A DNA stretch of 45,604 nt from Candidatus Saganbacteria bacterium (GTDB lineage: Bacteria > Margulisbacteria > WOR-1 > O2-12-FULL-45-9 > XYB2-FULL-48-7): positions 1 to 45,604 of the forward strand of contig JAFGHC010000003.1 in NCBI GenBank assembly GCA_016939335.1, read 5' to 3'. A program made the translations under genes and the position numbers. How positions within the stretch are numbered: the stretch's first letter is position 1; every line of letters starts with the position of its first letter. The notes beneath the pieces were generated by a model. The model did no database searches. It was not told the DNA's origin and saw nothing but the letters and a program-made list of their open reading frames with translations. Shown piece by piece: positions 25,511 to 35,162 of this stretch.

Positions 25511-26530
25511 TCAAAGCGGCCGGCCAACCGCTTTGGCCACCAGCTTCAACTCTGCCATCAAGCCGGCAAATGTCTCCGGCTTGAGCGACTGCGCGCCGTC
25601 GGACTTCGCTTCGTCCGGCCGCGGATGGACCTCGATCATCAGGCCGTCGGCGCCGGCGGCGACCGCCGCCCGGGCGATCGCCGGCACCAGGTCCCATTCG
25701 CCGGTGCCGTGGCTCGGATCGACGATGACCGGCAGGTGGGTCAGCTTCTTGACGACCGGGACAGCGTTGATATCGACCGTGTTCCGGGTGATCGTTTCGA
25801 ACGTCCTGATCCCCCGCTCGCAGAGCACGACCTGCTTGTTCCCTTCGGAGAGAATGTATTCCGCCGACATCAGCCACTCCTGGACGGTCGAGCCGGGCCC
25901 CCGTTTCAACAAAATCGGCTTCTTGGCCCTGCCGACCTCTTTCAATAAATTGAAATTGGCCATGTTGCGCGCGCCGACCTGCAGCATATCGGCGTAGCGC
26001 GCGACCAGTTCGACGTCCCGCGTGTCCATCACTTCGGTCACGAACGGCAGGCCGGTCTGCCGGCGCGCTTCGGCCATGAACTTTAACCCCTGCTCGCCCA
26101 GGCCCTGAAAAGCGTACGGCGAAGTGCGCGGCTTGAACGCGCCCCCGCGCAAAACGTTCGCGCCCGCCTTTTTGACCGCCGCCGCCGCCTCTAAAAATTC
26201 CTTTTCACCCTCGACGGAACAGGGCCCGGCCATGATGGCAAGTTTCTGCCCGGCGCCGATCCGCACGCCCCCCGGCAGTTCCACCACCGTGTCTTCTTTC
26301 CTGAATTCCCGGCTGACCAGCTTGTACGGCTTGCGGATCGGCACGATCTCGGAGACGCCGGGGAGCATCTGAAGCGTTTCCAGCTGGATGGCCGATCTGT
26401 CGCCGATGGCGCCGATGACGGTCCGTTCCGCCCCTTTGGAGAGATGGACGCCGAAGCCGCTCCTTTTCAGCCGGTCGGTCACCTGGCCGATCTGTTCTTC
26501 GGTGGCGTCGGGCCGCATGATGATGATCAT
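25511..26530 (-). CDS. aroF: 3-deoxy-7-phosphoheptulonate synthase (AroF/AroG, KDO8P-like class)
   Basis: [26 protein letters not shown] ferredoxin-like N-domain; [41 protein letters not shown]. Confidence 0.95.
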   Translation of the reverse strand: MIIIMRPDATEEQIGQVTDRLKRSGFGVHLSKGAERTVIGAIGDRSAIQLETLQMLPGVSEIVPIRKPYKLVSREFRKEDTVVELPGGVRIGAGQKLAIMAGPCSVEGEKEFLEAAAAVKKAGANVLRGGAFKPRTSPYAFQGLGEQGLKFMAEARRQTGLPFVTEVMDTRDVELVARYADMLQVGARNMANFNLLKEVGRAKKPILLKRGPGSTVQEWLMSAEYILSEGNKQVVLCERGIRTFETITRNTVDINAVPVVKKLTHLPVIVDPSHGTGEWDLVPAIARAAVAAGADGLMIEVHPRPDEAKSDGAQSLKPETFAGLMAELKLVAKAVGRPL

Positions 26531-26895
26531 CGGTCGTCCCTTAACTTTTTGGCGCCGCGCAGATAAACGTGCTTCATCTCGCTCTGTTTTTTGGCGGTAT
26601 TGGCCTGCACCAGGACCCGGATGCAGTCGGCCAGCCCGTGCGGCACGGCGATCTCCTGCAGGCAAATGAGCGGGGTTTCCTTCCAGCCCAGCTCGCGGCT
26701 GGCGGCGACTGCGGGGAACTCGGCGTTCAGCCCCGGCGTGGCGGAAAAAAAGATCGCGGCGATCTCCCCGACCGCCAGCGCGTTCTCCCGCACCATCCGC
26801 TCCAGCAGTTCGCGGGTGGCGGAGATAATTTCTTCCTTGGTATTGGCGGCGACCGTCGTCGCCCCCCTGATCCCCCGGAGAGCCATGATGGTCAT
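26527..26895 (-). CDS. aroH: Chorismate mutase, AroH class
   Basis: [44 protein letters not shown]; overlaps aroF by 4 bp. Confidence 0.92.
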   Translation of the reverse strand: MTIMALRGIRGATTVAANTKEEIISATRELLERMVRENALAVGEIAAIFFSATPGLNAEFPAVAASRELGWKETPLICLQEIAVPHGLADCIRVLVQANTAKKQSEMKHVYLRGAKKLRDDR

Positions 26896-28268
26896 CTTAG
26901 CACGGCCGGGCGGCGCCCGGCAAGCTGCCGCATAAGCTGAAGGCCAGCGCCGCGATTGGCGCGGGCAATGGCAAAATCGGGCTTAAGCCGCAAGGCCCGG
27001 TCAAAATCGGCCAGCGCTTCTTTCAAGCGGAGATTTTCGGCGTGAGCCAGACCCCGCATGTTCCAGGCCTCGGCCGCCGCCGGGTAACGGCGGACCACGC
27101 TGTCCCAGAGCGTCAAACTGTTCCGCCAGACCGCTTCCTGCCGCAGCGTGAGCGGCAGCAGGGCGATTATCAGGAGGACAAAAAGCGCGCCGGTCAGCCG
27201 GTTCCAGGGGAGCAGCGCGGCCAGCCAGAAAAAAACGCCGAGCGCCGGCAAATAGGTGAAGCGGTCGGCGGCCGGGCCGACCGAAATGAGAAAACACGAG
27301 GGCAAAAGCGTCAGCAGGAAGAAAAGCCCGCCGAACAGCGCCCGGCGTTCTCGGGTCAGCCGGCAGAAAAGATAAACGAGCGCACAGAGAAGCAGCGGCG
27401 CCAGCCAGTAGAGCGGCGGCAAACCGCTGAACGCCTTCTGGCTGAAAGAGACGCCCGGATAAAGCGGCGGATCAAACCAGGGGAAAACTATCCTCGGTAA
27501 AAAATAAAAAAGCAGCCGGTAGGCGCCGATGACAACATTATATGCGGAAAAAGGCGGGTCGTGGGTCAAGCCGCCGGTAAACTGCCTCGCCAGCAGGGCG
27601 AGCGCGCCGCCGAGCGCCGCCAGGCAAAAGAAAGGCAGTTTGGCGCGCCAGGCGGTCCGGTCGGCCTTACCTTTAAAATAATAATCGAGCGCCAGCAGGA
27701 CAAAAGGAAAGCTGACCGCCGCGGCCTTTGAGAGCAGCGAGGCGAAGAACAAGAAAAATGAGGCCGCCAGCCAGCGCCGGCCGCCCGCTTTAAGATATTT
27801 AATGTAAGAAAGGAGCGCCGCCAGATAAAATGCCGCGTAAAGCATGTCCTTGCGTTCCATCGCCCAGGCGACCGACTCGACATGCGCCGGATGCAGGCCG
27901 AAAAGGAGCGCCAGGCCCGCGGCCGCCGGCAGGCGCCAGCCGAGCGCCAGCGCCAGCGGCAGGACCAGGCCGCTATTAATTAAGTGCAGCAGCAAATTAT
28001 CGAGATGGTAAACCAGCGGGTTCAGCCCGAAAAAACGGTATTCGAGGGCGTGGGAAAAAGTGACCAGCGGATGATAAAGGCCGAAATGGAAAGAGCCGAA
28101 GATCGCCGCAAGATTGGCTGGGGCAAGGCTCCTGATCTGCTGATTGTTGGCGATAATCGTCGCGTCGTCCCAGCTGACAAATTCATATGAGAGGACCGGC
28201 AGATAAACCAGCCCGACCAGCGCCGCGACCGCCGCTCCGGCCAGGAAAACGCGCGCCCGTTTGGTCAT
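26892..28268 (-). CDS. Polytopic membrane protein with C-terminal TPR (TMTC-like)
   Basis: [71 protein letters not shown]. Confidence 0.85.
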   Translation of the reverse strand: MTKRARVFLAGAAVAALVGLVYLPVLSYEFVSWDDATIIANNQQIRSLAPANLAAIFGSFHFGLYHPLVTFSHALEYRFFGLNPLVYHLDNLLLHLINSGLVLPLALALGWRLPAAAGLALLFGLHPAHVESVAWAMERKDMLYAAFYLAALLSYIKYLKAGGRRWLAASFFLFFASLLSKAAAVSFPFVLLALDYYFKGKADRTAWRAKLPFFCLAALGGALALLARQFTGGLTHDPPFSAYNVVIGAYRLLFYFLPRIVFPWFDPPLYPGVSFSQKAFSGLPPLYWLAPLLLCALVYLFCRLTRERRALFGGLFFLLTLLPSCFLISVGPAADRFTYLPALGVFFWLAALLPWNRLTGALFVLLIIALLPLTLRQEAVWRNSLTLWDSVVRRYPAAAEAWNMRGLAHAENLRLKEALADFDRALRLKPDFAIARANRGAGLQLMRQLAGRRPAVLR

Positions 28269-28816
28269 CGTTTTTCCAAGAACTCCCGGTATTCCCGGTC
28301 AAGCAAGCCGGACAAAAGAGCGGCGCAGCGGGCCAGGTTGAATTTACGCTTCGCCTCGATCGCCAGCGAGGTCGCGCTGGCGCGGAGCGGGGCCGGAAAA
28401 GCGCGGCGGGGCGCATTGACATTCAGACCGATGCCGATGATGATGTGGCCGGAGGGGAGCCGTTCCGTCAGTATCCCGCCCACTTTTTTGCCGCGCACCC
28501 GGAGATCGTTCGGCCATTTGATCACGACAGGCAATTTGGCCAAGCGGACGATCAGCGCCCGCGCCGCCAGCGCGCTCAATAAAGTGAGCGGGGCAAGGTC
28601 GCGCGGGTCCTTGTACGGCTTGACCACCGCGGAAAAATAAAGGTTGCCGGGCGGCGAAAACCACGCGCTGCCGGGCTTGCCGCGGCCGCGCGTCTGCCGG
28701 CCGGCCACCACCACCAGCCCTTCACCCCCGCCTTTTTTGATCAGCCGCCGCGCTTCGTCGCTGGTCGAATCGATCGTCCGGCAACGGACTATTTTTTTGC
28801 CGATTATCTTGCTCAT
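28265..28816 (-). CDS. birA: Biotin--[acetyl-CoA-carboxylase] ligase (BirA, catalytic domain only)
   Basis: STSDEARRLIKKG, VVVAGRQTRGRGKPGSAWFSPPGNLYFS, IKWPNDLRVRGKKVGGILTE, GIGLNVN. Confidence 0.93.
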   Translation of the reverse strand: MSKIIGKKIVRCRTIDSTSDEARRLIKKGGGEGLVVVAGRQTRGRGKPGSAWFSPPGNLYFSAVVKPYKDPRDLAPLTLLSALAARALIVRLAKLPVVIKWPNDLRVRGKKVGGILTERLPSGHIIIGIGLNVNAPRRAFPAPLRASATSLAIEAKRKFNLARCAALLSGLLDREYREFLEKR

Positions 28817-30201
28817 CTGGCCTTATAAATATAAATATCGCCGATCTGCTTCACCCGCTCCAGGCCGGACGCGGCGCGCGGGGCCCGGCTGATAAAATAG
28901 TTCGCGCGGCCGGCGGCCGCCGGCCCGGGCGCGTTGAAAAAGACCGGAATATCTTTGTGCAGATAATAATAGCCGGGGCTCCAGTGCCAATTATAGACGT
29001 CATCGGAAAGGCCCCTGATGTCCGGGCGGCCGGAAAGGTACCGATAGGCCCTGATCTTTGCCCGCAATACCGTCCAGGCCGGCTGGCGGCCGTCGAGATA
29101 GCTGGAACGGTAACCGAGGTCGCCCCAGGTAAATTTCCCGGCCGAATAGACCGAAAAAAAGATAAAGCCAGCCGCGCCCGCCCCCAGCCATGCCCGGCGG
29201 AGCTCCGGCCGGCTTATTCTTGACAGGAGCGTCTCCGCGCCGAGCGCGGCGGCGATCATCAGCAGCGGCCAGCAGAGAAAAATATAACGGTATTCTTTGC
29301 TGGCGATCCCCGTGTGAAGAATAAAATAGAACAGCAGCGCCGCCCAGAGCAGCTTGACCCTGGGCCAAGAGAGCCAGGCCAGGCCGCACAGCAAGGGGAA
29401 TAAATAACCCTGCATACGCCAGCCGGTCCGGACATACCAGTCGAACGGGGTCAGCAAAGAGCTGGTCGCGCCCCCCCGGACCAGGTAGAAATCGAACGAA
29501 TATAACAATGAATGGAACAACCTGCCCCAGATCAACCAATCCAGAACGCCGGCCGCGACGCTGACCGCCAGGGCCGAATATAAATAATGCCTTAAAAGCT
29601 TCCGGTCGGCCGCCTTAAACCCGTACCAAAAAGAGAGCGCCGGCGGCAGGGCCAAGAGGAACAAATTCTGATAACGGACCATCCCCCCCAGGGCGAGGAG
29701 CAAGCCGGACCAAAGCAGATCGCGCGGGCGCTTGTCCCGCAAGCCGCGCTCGGCAAAAAACAAGCCCGGCAAAATTAAATAGACGGCGAACAGATCGCCG
29801 AAAGCCTTCGGCGCGAAAAAGATGAATTCGTACCAGAACGCGACCAGACAGGCGGCGATCGAGCCGGCCAAGCGGTTGCCGAACGTTTTGGCGTATTGAT
29901 AGGCGAAAACTATCAGGCTGAGCGACATCAGGCAGAGGGCAACACGCACCGTCGCGGTATAGGCGAAAGAGCCGTGCCCGGAGAGGTATTTAAAAGGAAA
30001 GATAACGGCGGCCAGGAAAAGCGGGACCAGGTACGAGCGCAAACCCGCGACATATTCCCAGGGAACGATCCCGTAACCGAAAACGAGACGGTGGGCCTGT
30101 TCCAGCGACTGAAAGATCTCGTCCGGCCAGGCGATATTTTCCAGGCAGAAAGCGGCCGCGAGCCTGAGCGCGCCGCCCAGGAACAAAATTATATAAATCA
30201 A
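28813..30201 (-). CDS. GT22-like polytopic mannosyltransferase (PIG-B/ALG9-like)
   Basis: WPDEIFQSLEQAHRLVFGYGIVPWEYVAGLRSYLVPLF; YRYIFLCWPLL; multiple TM segments. Confidence 0.8.
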   Translation of the reverse strand: MIYIILFLGGALRLAAAFCLENIAWPDEIFQSLEQAHRLVFGYGIVPWEYVAGLRSYLVPLFLAAVIFPFKYLSGHGSFAYTATVRVALCLMSLSLIVFAYQYAKTFGNRLAGSIAACLVAFWYEFIFFAPKAFGDLFAVYLILPGLFFAERGLRDKRPRDLLWSGLLLALGGMVRYQNLFLLALPPALSFWYGFKAADRKLLRHYLYSALAVSVAAGVLDWLIWGRLFHSLLYSFDFYLVRGGATSSLLTPFDWYVRTGWRMQGYLFPLLCGLAWLSWPRVKLLWAALLFYFILHTGIASKEYRYIFLCWPLLMIAAALGAETLLSRISRPELRRAWLGAGAAGFIFFSVYSAGKFTWGDLGYRSSYLDGRQPAWTVLRAKIRAYRYLSGRPDIRGLSDDVYNWHWSPGYYYLHKDIPVFFNAPGPAAAGRANYFISRAPRAASGLERVKQIGDIYIYKAR

Positions 30202-31637
30202 AACCGGTAAAGCAGGCCGACGGCCGCCAGGTCAGAAGTGTCGCCGGTGCTTTTGTCCTGATGGACGCGGTAGGCGGCGTCGAGGTCGACATTGGGGGCA
30301 AGATTATATTCGATCCCTCCCTGCGCCGTCAATCTCGCTTTGCCGCCCTGGTAACGGTAGTCGCTCCCCAGCCGGATATCGCCTTTACCGATCAGTTTCG
30401 TCCGGTCGGAAACGACCTGTTCCACCTGGCCGCCGAAGTTGACGGTGCCGTTCTCGAGCGGCCGGTCGAAGCTGTCAAGCCCGGCCAGTTCGAGTTGTTC
30501 GGCCGCAAAGGCCGGATCGATATATTCCGAACCGACTTTGGCCGCGTTGATCGTAATGACCGTGCCGGTATCGAGCGGGTCTTTCAGGGAAACCGAACCC
30601 TTGACCATCATCTTGCTCGGCGTTTTACCCAGCGCCACGGTGGCTCCCGCTTCGGCCTTTCCCCCCAGCGGCGCGGAGAAACCGACCTTGGCCTTGACGC
30701 TGCGCTCTTCGGCCGAGAACAGGCCGCGGGAGATATAATCACCGATCAGGTTGATCCTGAACGAATTAAGCAGCAGGAACCGTTCCAGCGTGTAGCTGAT
30801 CGTGCCGGAGAGCCAGCCGGTATTGACCCGGCCGCTGGCATCAAGCGTAGCTCCCTGCACCGAGCGGAAAGAACCGAGCACCTCGGCCCCGAACAGCTTG
30901 GTCGAAGCCGCCACGCCGGTGTCGGGCCGCCGGTAAACGACGCCGACCTCGCTCGGGAAAGCGCCCGTCGGGTCGGCCAGATGCTGTTTGGCGCCGGGGC
31001 CGTAAGTCAGCTGCAAATTGACCGGCTCACTGAAGATCAGGCCCGGCGAATCAAATTTGATATTGGACTCGATCGCCAGCAGCTCGGAGGCCAGCGCGCC
31101 GTTGCCGGGAAATTGGCCGGTCCCGTCGTTAAAATAACCGAAGTCCATCGTATCCAGATTGATCTTGACGCTGGCGCCGTCACCCAGCTCTTTTTTCGCC
31201 TCAAGGACCAGCCGGTAGTTGGCCAGGCCGGTCCGCGCCGCGCCGGGCTGCGGGGACGAGAGGACATTCCCTTCTTTCCAGTTGCCCTCGTAATTCCCGG
31301 ACAGGCTGAAGCTCTCGCGCGTCGCGTTCTTTATCTCCACCAGCTGGTCGCGCAACGCCTTGAGCTCCGCCTTGAGGTCCTCGCCGGCGACCGCCTTGGC
31401 CAGTTTGGCAAGGAAAATCGCCGTTTCGTAGCGGTTGATCGGCTTGTCGCCCCGGAAAGTGCCGTCGGGATATCCTTTGGTCACTCCTAACTTAACCAGG
31501 TCATAGACCGAGGCAGCCGCCCAGTGGTCGCCGGGAATATCATTAAGCCTGAGCCGGGACAGACCGGCCGGCCCCTCGGCCCCGGCCAGCGAACAGAGGC
31601 TGAACATTAATAAAAAGGCGATCAGCGGTTTTTTCAT
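30198..31637 (-). CDS. SLH-domain outer-membrane barrel protein (OmpM-like)
   Basis: Signal peptide MKKPLIAFLLMFSLCSLAGA; SLH LNDIPGDHWAAASVYDLVKLGVTKGYPDGTFRGDKPINRYETAIFLAKLAK; coiled-coil; beta-rich C-terminus ending AVGLLYRF. Confidence 0.85.
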   Translation of the reverse strand: MKKPLIAFLLMFSLCSLAGAEGPAGLSRLRLNDIPGDHWAAASVYDLVKLGVTKGYPDGTFRGDKPINRYETAIFLAKLAKAVAGEDLKAELKALRDQLVEIKNATRESFSLSGNYEGNWKEGNVLSSPQPGAARTGLANYRLVLEAKKELGDGASVKINLDTMDFGYFNDGTGQFPGNGALASELLAIESNIKFDSPGLIFSEPVNLQLTYGPGAKQHLADPTGAFPSEVGVVYRRPDTGVAASTKLFGAEVLGSFRSVQGATLDASGRVNTGWLSGTISYTLERFLLLNSFRINLIGDYISRGLFSAEERSVKAKVGFSAPLGGKAEAGATVALGKTPSKMMVKGSVSLKDPLDTGTVITINAAKVGSEYIDPAFAAEQLELAGLDSFDRPLENGTVNFGGQVEQVVSDRTKLIGKGDIRLGSDYRYQGGKARLTAQGGIEYNLAPNVDLDAAYRVHQDKSTGDTSDLAAVGLLYRF

Positions 31638-31674
31638 ACACCAACCCAAATTTTAGTATAGCATGACGGGGACA

Positions 31675-31806
31675 AAAAACCAAATAACAAGCATCAAATT
31701 ACAAACAATATCTAAATCACAAGCACCAATTACCAAAACGGGGCACGCTGTTTAGGTCATTGAAATTTCGGTAATTCGGTATTGTTTGTTATTTGTGATT
31801 TGTTAT
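31675..31806. repeat. AT-rich CAAATAACAA-type degenerate inverted repeat cluster between the two SLH genes
   Basis: ccaaataacaagcatcaaattacaaac...ttgtttgttatttgtgatttgttatttac. Confidence 0.7.
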
Positions 31807-33135
31807 TTACAGTCGAAGTTCGGCCTTAAAACCGAGAGAATAAGCCGTATTGTCCGTCTGGTAATTCAGCTCCCAGACCATCTCGCCCAGCCGGCGCCCC
31901 AGGCTCCAGCTGGTGGTGGTAACTTCGAGCGGCCGGGTGTAATCGGCGGCCGAGCTGACGAACCAATCGCCGGCCAAAGTTTTCTCGAATTTCAGACCGA
32001 AGCTGGTCGAGCCGTCGGCCAGGTCGCGGTCAAAAATATCGAAAACATGATAAGAGAATTTTTCGCGGTACTGGCTGCCGAGCCGCTGGACCGTCAGTTC
32101 GAGGCAAGCGGCCAGCGTCAGGCTCCCCCGCAGATAAAGTCCGTGGGGCCAGTCGCTCGCCTTGGCCAGCCCGGCCAGCAAACTGAAGCTGGCCGGCGAA
32201 GCATGGTAAGCCCCCGACAGCTCCAGCCGGAGGTCCCGCCCGCCGTTTTGATCGTAAAAAAAACGGGGGTTGACGGTCAGCTTGAACGGCGAAAAATCCC
32301 CGGTCAGCCGCGGGCTCAATTCGGAAACGGCCAGCTGCCCCGACGGGTCGCTGGAGCGCGAGATCAGGTCGAGCGCAAAAGCTGTCCGGCCGGCCGCCGC
32401 CGCAAAATAAAGGGCGCGCCAGGGCTGCCGGTAATAACTGCCGTCTTCCGCCGGAAAAAGGCCGCTGCCGTCGGCCTGCCGCAGCTCGCCGGGGCCGGAG
32501 GTGACGCGCAAGCTGGCCGCTTCCCAGCTCACCCCGCCCTCCAGGACCAACAGTTCGGTCACGAGGCCGCGCCGGGCGCCGCCCCAACCCGTGTCGAGCG
32601 TGTCAAGATCGATCTTGACGTACGAACTGTCGCTTAAATTCCTGACCGCGCCGCCGCGCAGCCGGTAGCGGGCCGCCGCGCCGCTCCCGGCCGGGCTGAC
32701 GCCAGCCCGCCAGTCGCCCGACGGCTGCGCCCAGTAGCGCGTCTCCCGCCGCTCCTTCTCCCGCTCATATTCGAGCAAAGAGAGTTCCGAGCCGATCTCG
32801 GCCAGCAGTTTTTCGCCGCGGGCCGCGGCCAGGTTGCGCGCGCGCGCGAACTTGGCGAGAAAGGCGGCCAGTTCGTAGCGGCTCATCAGCCGGTCGCCGC
32901 GGTAAGTGCCGTCGGGAAAGCCGCCGGTGATCCCTTGTTTGACCAGGTCGTAGACCGCGTCGTAAGCGTAATGGCCGCTGGGGACGTCCTTGAGGTAAAC
33001 TTCCGCTGAGGCGAAATTAAAAATAAAAAATAAAAAATAAAAAATAAATGTAACGATCCGGAATCTAAATCTTGACCCTTGGCCCTTGACCCTAGACCCT
33101 ATGACCCTATGACCCTTGCCCCTATGACCCTTCAT
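31807..33135 (-). CDS. SLH-domain outer-membrane barrel protein (OmpM-like paralog) with repeat-derived N-terminus
   Basis: YLKDVPSGHYAYDAVYDLVKQGITGGFPDGTYRGDRLMSRYELAAFLAKFAR SLH; beta-rich C-terminus; N-terminus MKGHRGKGHRVIGSRVKGQGSR from repeats. Confidence 0.82.
   Translation of the reverse strand: MKGHRGKGHRVIGSRVKGQGSRFRFRIVTFIFYFLFFIFNFASAEVYLKDVPSGHYAYDAVYDLVKQGITGGFPDGTYRGDRLMSRYELAAFLAKFARARNLAAARGEKLLAEIGSELSLLEYEREKERRETRYWAQPSGDWRAGVSPAGSGAAARYRLRGGAVRNLSDSSYVKIDLDTLDTGWGGARRGLVTELLVLEGGVSWEAASLRVTSGPGELRQADGSGLFPAEDGSYYRQPWRALYFAAAAGRTAFALDLISRSSDPSGQLAVSELSPRLTGDFSPFKLTVNPRFFYDQNGGRDLRLELSGAYHASPASFSLLAGLAKASDWPHGLYLRGSLTLAACLELTVQRLGSQYREKFSYHVFDIFDRDLADGSTSFGLKFEKTLAGDWFVSSAADYTRPLEVTTTSWSLGRRLGEMVWELNYQTDNTAYSLGFKAELRL
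33014..33049. repeat. (TAAAAAA)n tract encoding the hydrophobic core of a signal peptide
   Basis: aaattaaaaataaaaaataaaaaataaaaaataaat; minus-strand translation FIFYFLFFIFNF. Confidence 0.85.
33072..33133. repeat. (TGACCCT)n heptamer repeat at the gene junction
   Basis: ttgacccttggcccttgaccctagaccctatgaccctatgacccttgcccctatgacccttc. Confidence 0.85.
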
Positions 33136-34244
33136 CAGAGGTATTTGGCGATTTCCCTGGCAATGTCGAGCGCGGCCCCCGGCCGGCTGACCCGTTTGAT
33201 GTTCCGTTTCATCTCTTCGTATTCGCTGGTGCGGCGCAGCTCGCCGACCAGTTCGACCACCCGCCGGGGGTCCTTGCTCACCCGCCCGACGTTTTCGCGC
33301 ACCACGAACTCGACGTTCCCTTCCTCCTGCCCCGGCAGCCAGGAAGTGATAATGATCGGCAAGTTCATGGCCAGCGCCTCGGCGATCGTCCCCGGGCCGG
33401 CCTTGGTGATGATCAGGTCCGATTCGCCCATCAGCTCGGCAACCTGGTTGGTAAAGCCGAAAACGCGCAGCGGAAAACCGAACTTGGGCGCCTCTTTCTT
33501 CAGTTTCAGCTCCAGTTTCCGGTTGCGGCCGGCGACGATGATCAGCTGGCCGTCGAACTTGCGGCGCGCGAACTCTTGGACGATCTCGTCAAGGCCGCCC
33601 GCTCCCTCGCCGCCCCCCATCAATAAGATCGTGAAGCGCCGGCGGGCGCGGCCGTCCTTGCCGGGCGATTTGATGGAAAACTTGGGATCGATCGGCATGC
33701 CGATCACCTTGATCTTCTTTTCCGGCATCCCGTACTTAACGGCCAAGCGCCCGGCTTCCGGCGTGGCAACGATCACCTGGTCGGCGCCGGGAGTGATCCA
33801 GGCGCGGTGCAGCGTGACCGGATCGGTGATCACGACGATAAAAGGGAGCCGCCGGCCGCTCTCCCTGATCGCCTTGACGGTCAGGTGGTTGACCAGCGGG
33901 TGGACCGAAACGATCAGGTCGGGCTGCTTCTCTTTGATCAGCCTGGCCAGCTCCTTGAGAATGAAGGGGCGCGAGATCCGCTCGAGCTGTTCGAGCTTCC
34001 GCTCGTCATCCAGCCAGTAGTAAAGCTGGCCCCAGAGCCGCGGCGAATATTTGATGACCGGCGCGTACAGCCGGGCAAAGACGTTGAGGAAGCCGGATGT
34101 GGCGGCAAAAACATCGACCATTTCCTGGGCGTATTTCTCGCCCGACTGCTGCTCGACCGCCCGCATGATCGCCGCCGCCGCCGAACGGTGCCCGCCCCCC
34201 GTATCGGAAAAAAAATAGAGTATCTTCTTCCCGGCCGGCATCAT
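33135..34244 (-). CDS. MGDG synthase/UgtP-like glycosyltransferase (GT28 type)
   Basis: ILYFFSDTGGGHRSAAAAIMRAVEQ; VSVHPLVNHLTVKAI; ADQVIVATPEAGRLAVKYGMPEKKIKVIGMPIDPKF; LIITKAGPGTIAEALAMNLPIIIT. Confidence 0.9.
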   Translation of the reverse strand: MMPAGKKILYFFSDTGGGHRSAAAAIMRAVEQQSGEKYAQEMVDVFAATSGFLNVFARLYAPVIKYSPRLWGQLYYWLDDERKLEQLERISRPFILKELARLIKEKQPDLIVSVHPLVNHLTVKAIRESGRRLPFIVVITDPVTLHRAWITPGADQVIVATPEAGRLAVKYGMPEKKIKVIGMPIDPKFSIKSPGKDGRARRRFTILLMGGGEGAGGLDEIVQEFARRKFDGQLIIVAGRNRKLELKLKKEAPKFGFPLRVFGFTNQVAELMGESDLIITKAGPGTIAEALAMNLPIIITSWLPGQEEGNVEFVVRENVGRVSKDPRRVVELVGELRRTSEYEEMKRNIKRVSRPGAALDIAREIAKYL

Positions 34245-35161
34245 TTCTCCCGGTACCAGGCAAGCGTCCGCTCCAGGCCGGCCCGCAGCGCGGTGCGCGG
34301 CCGCCAGCCCAGGATCTTTTCCGCCCGGCGGCAGTCGAGCACGCTGCGGAAAAGTTCGCCGGCGCGCGGCGGCGCGTAAACGGCCGGCAGCTTGAAGTCC
34401 AGCAGTTCCTTGAGCGCGGCAAAGAGCTCGTTGACCGAGGTGCCCGCCCCTGTGCCGATGTTAATGATCCGGTTGCCGCCGGCGGCCAGCGCCCGCAGGT
34501 TCGCTTCCGCCACGTCAGCGGCGTAAACGTAATCGCGCAGCTGTTTGCCGTCGCCGTAGATCGTCGGCGTTTCGCCCTTAAGCATCTTGCCGCAGAAGAT
34601 GGCGACCACCCCGGCCTCGCCGAGCGGGTCCTGCCGCGGCCCGAAAACATTGCCGTAGCGCAGCGCCGTGAACCCCAGGCCGTAAAGCTGCGCGTAGGCG
34701 TAAAGGTACATCTCGACCGAACGTTTGGTGATGGCGTAGGGAGAGATCGGCTCCTGGGCGTGATCCTCGTCGGCGCCGGCCGGCTCCGTCACCTCGCCGT
34801 AGAGCGCGCCGCCGGTCGAGGAAAAGATTATTTTACCGACCTTGCTGCGCACCGCCGCGTTAAGGAGGTTCAGGCTGCCCAGCTCGTTGACCTCGGCGTT
34901 AAAAACGGGGTCGCTGACCGATTTGCGGACGTCGATCTGGGCCGCCAGGTGGGCGATGACGCCGGGCGCGAAGTCGTTGATGACCTCGGCCAGGCGCGCG
35001 TCCCGGATGTCGACGGGAAAAAACTCGGCCTTGGGGTTGAGGTTCTCTTTCTTGCCGGTCGTCAGGTTGTCGACGATCGCGACCGCGTGGCCGGCCGCGA
35101 TAAAAGCGTCGGCGACATGCGAGCCGATGAACCCTGCGCCGCCGGTGACCAGGACCCTCAT
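34241..35161 (-). CDS. NAD-dependent epimerase (UDP-glucose 4-epimerase-like)
   Basis: MRVLVTGGAGFIGSHVADAF, HLAAQIDVRKSV, SSTGGALYGE, YAITKRSVE; GDGKQLRDYVYAADVAEAN. Confidence 0.93.
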   Translation of the reverse strand: MRVLVTGGAGFIGSHVADAFIAAGHAVAIVDNLTTGKKENLNPKAEFFPVDIRDARLAEVINDFAPGVIAHLAAQIDVRKSVSDPVFNAEVNELGSLNLLNAAVRSKVGKIIFSSTGGALYGEVTEPAGADEDHAQEPISPYAITKRSVEMYLYAYAQLYGLGFTALRYGNVFGPRQDPLGEAGVVAIFCGKMLKGETPTIYGDGKQLRDYVYAADVAEANLRALAAGGNRIINIGTGAGTSVNELFAALKELLDFKLPAVYAPPRAGELFRSVLDCRRAEKILGWRPRTALRAGLERTLAWYREK

Positions 35162-35162
35162 T

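Noticed and set aside
30261-31490. 409-aa plus-strand ORF opposite the SLH gene
   Set aside because: Antisense shadow ORF; no recognisable motifs.
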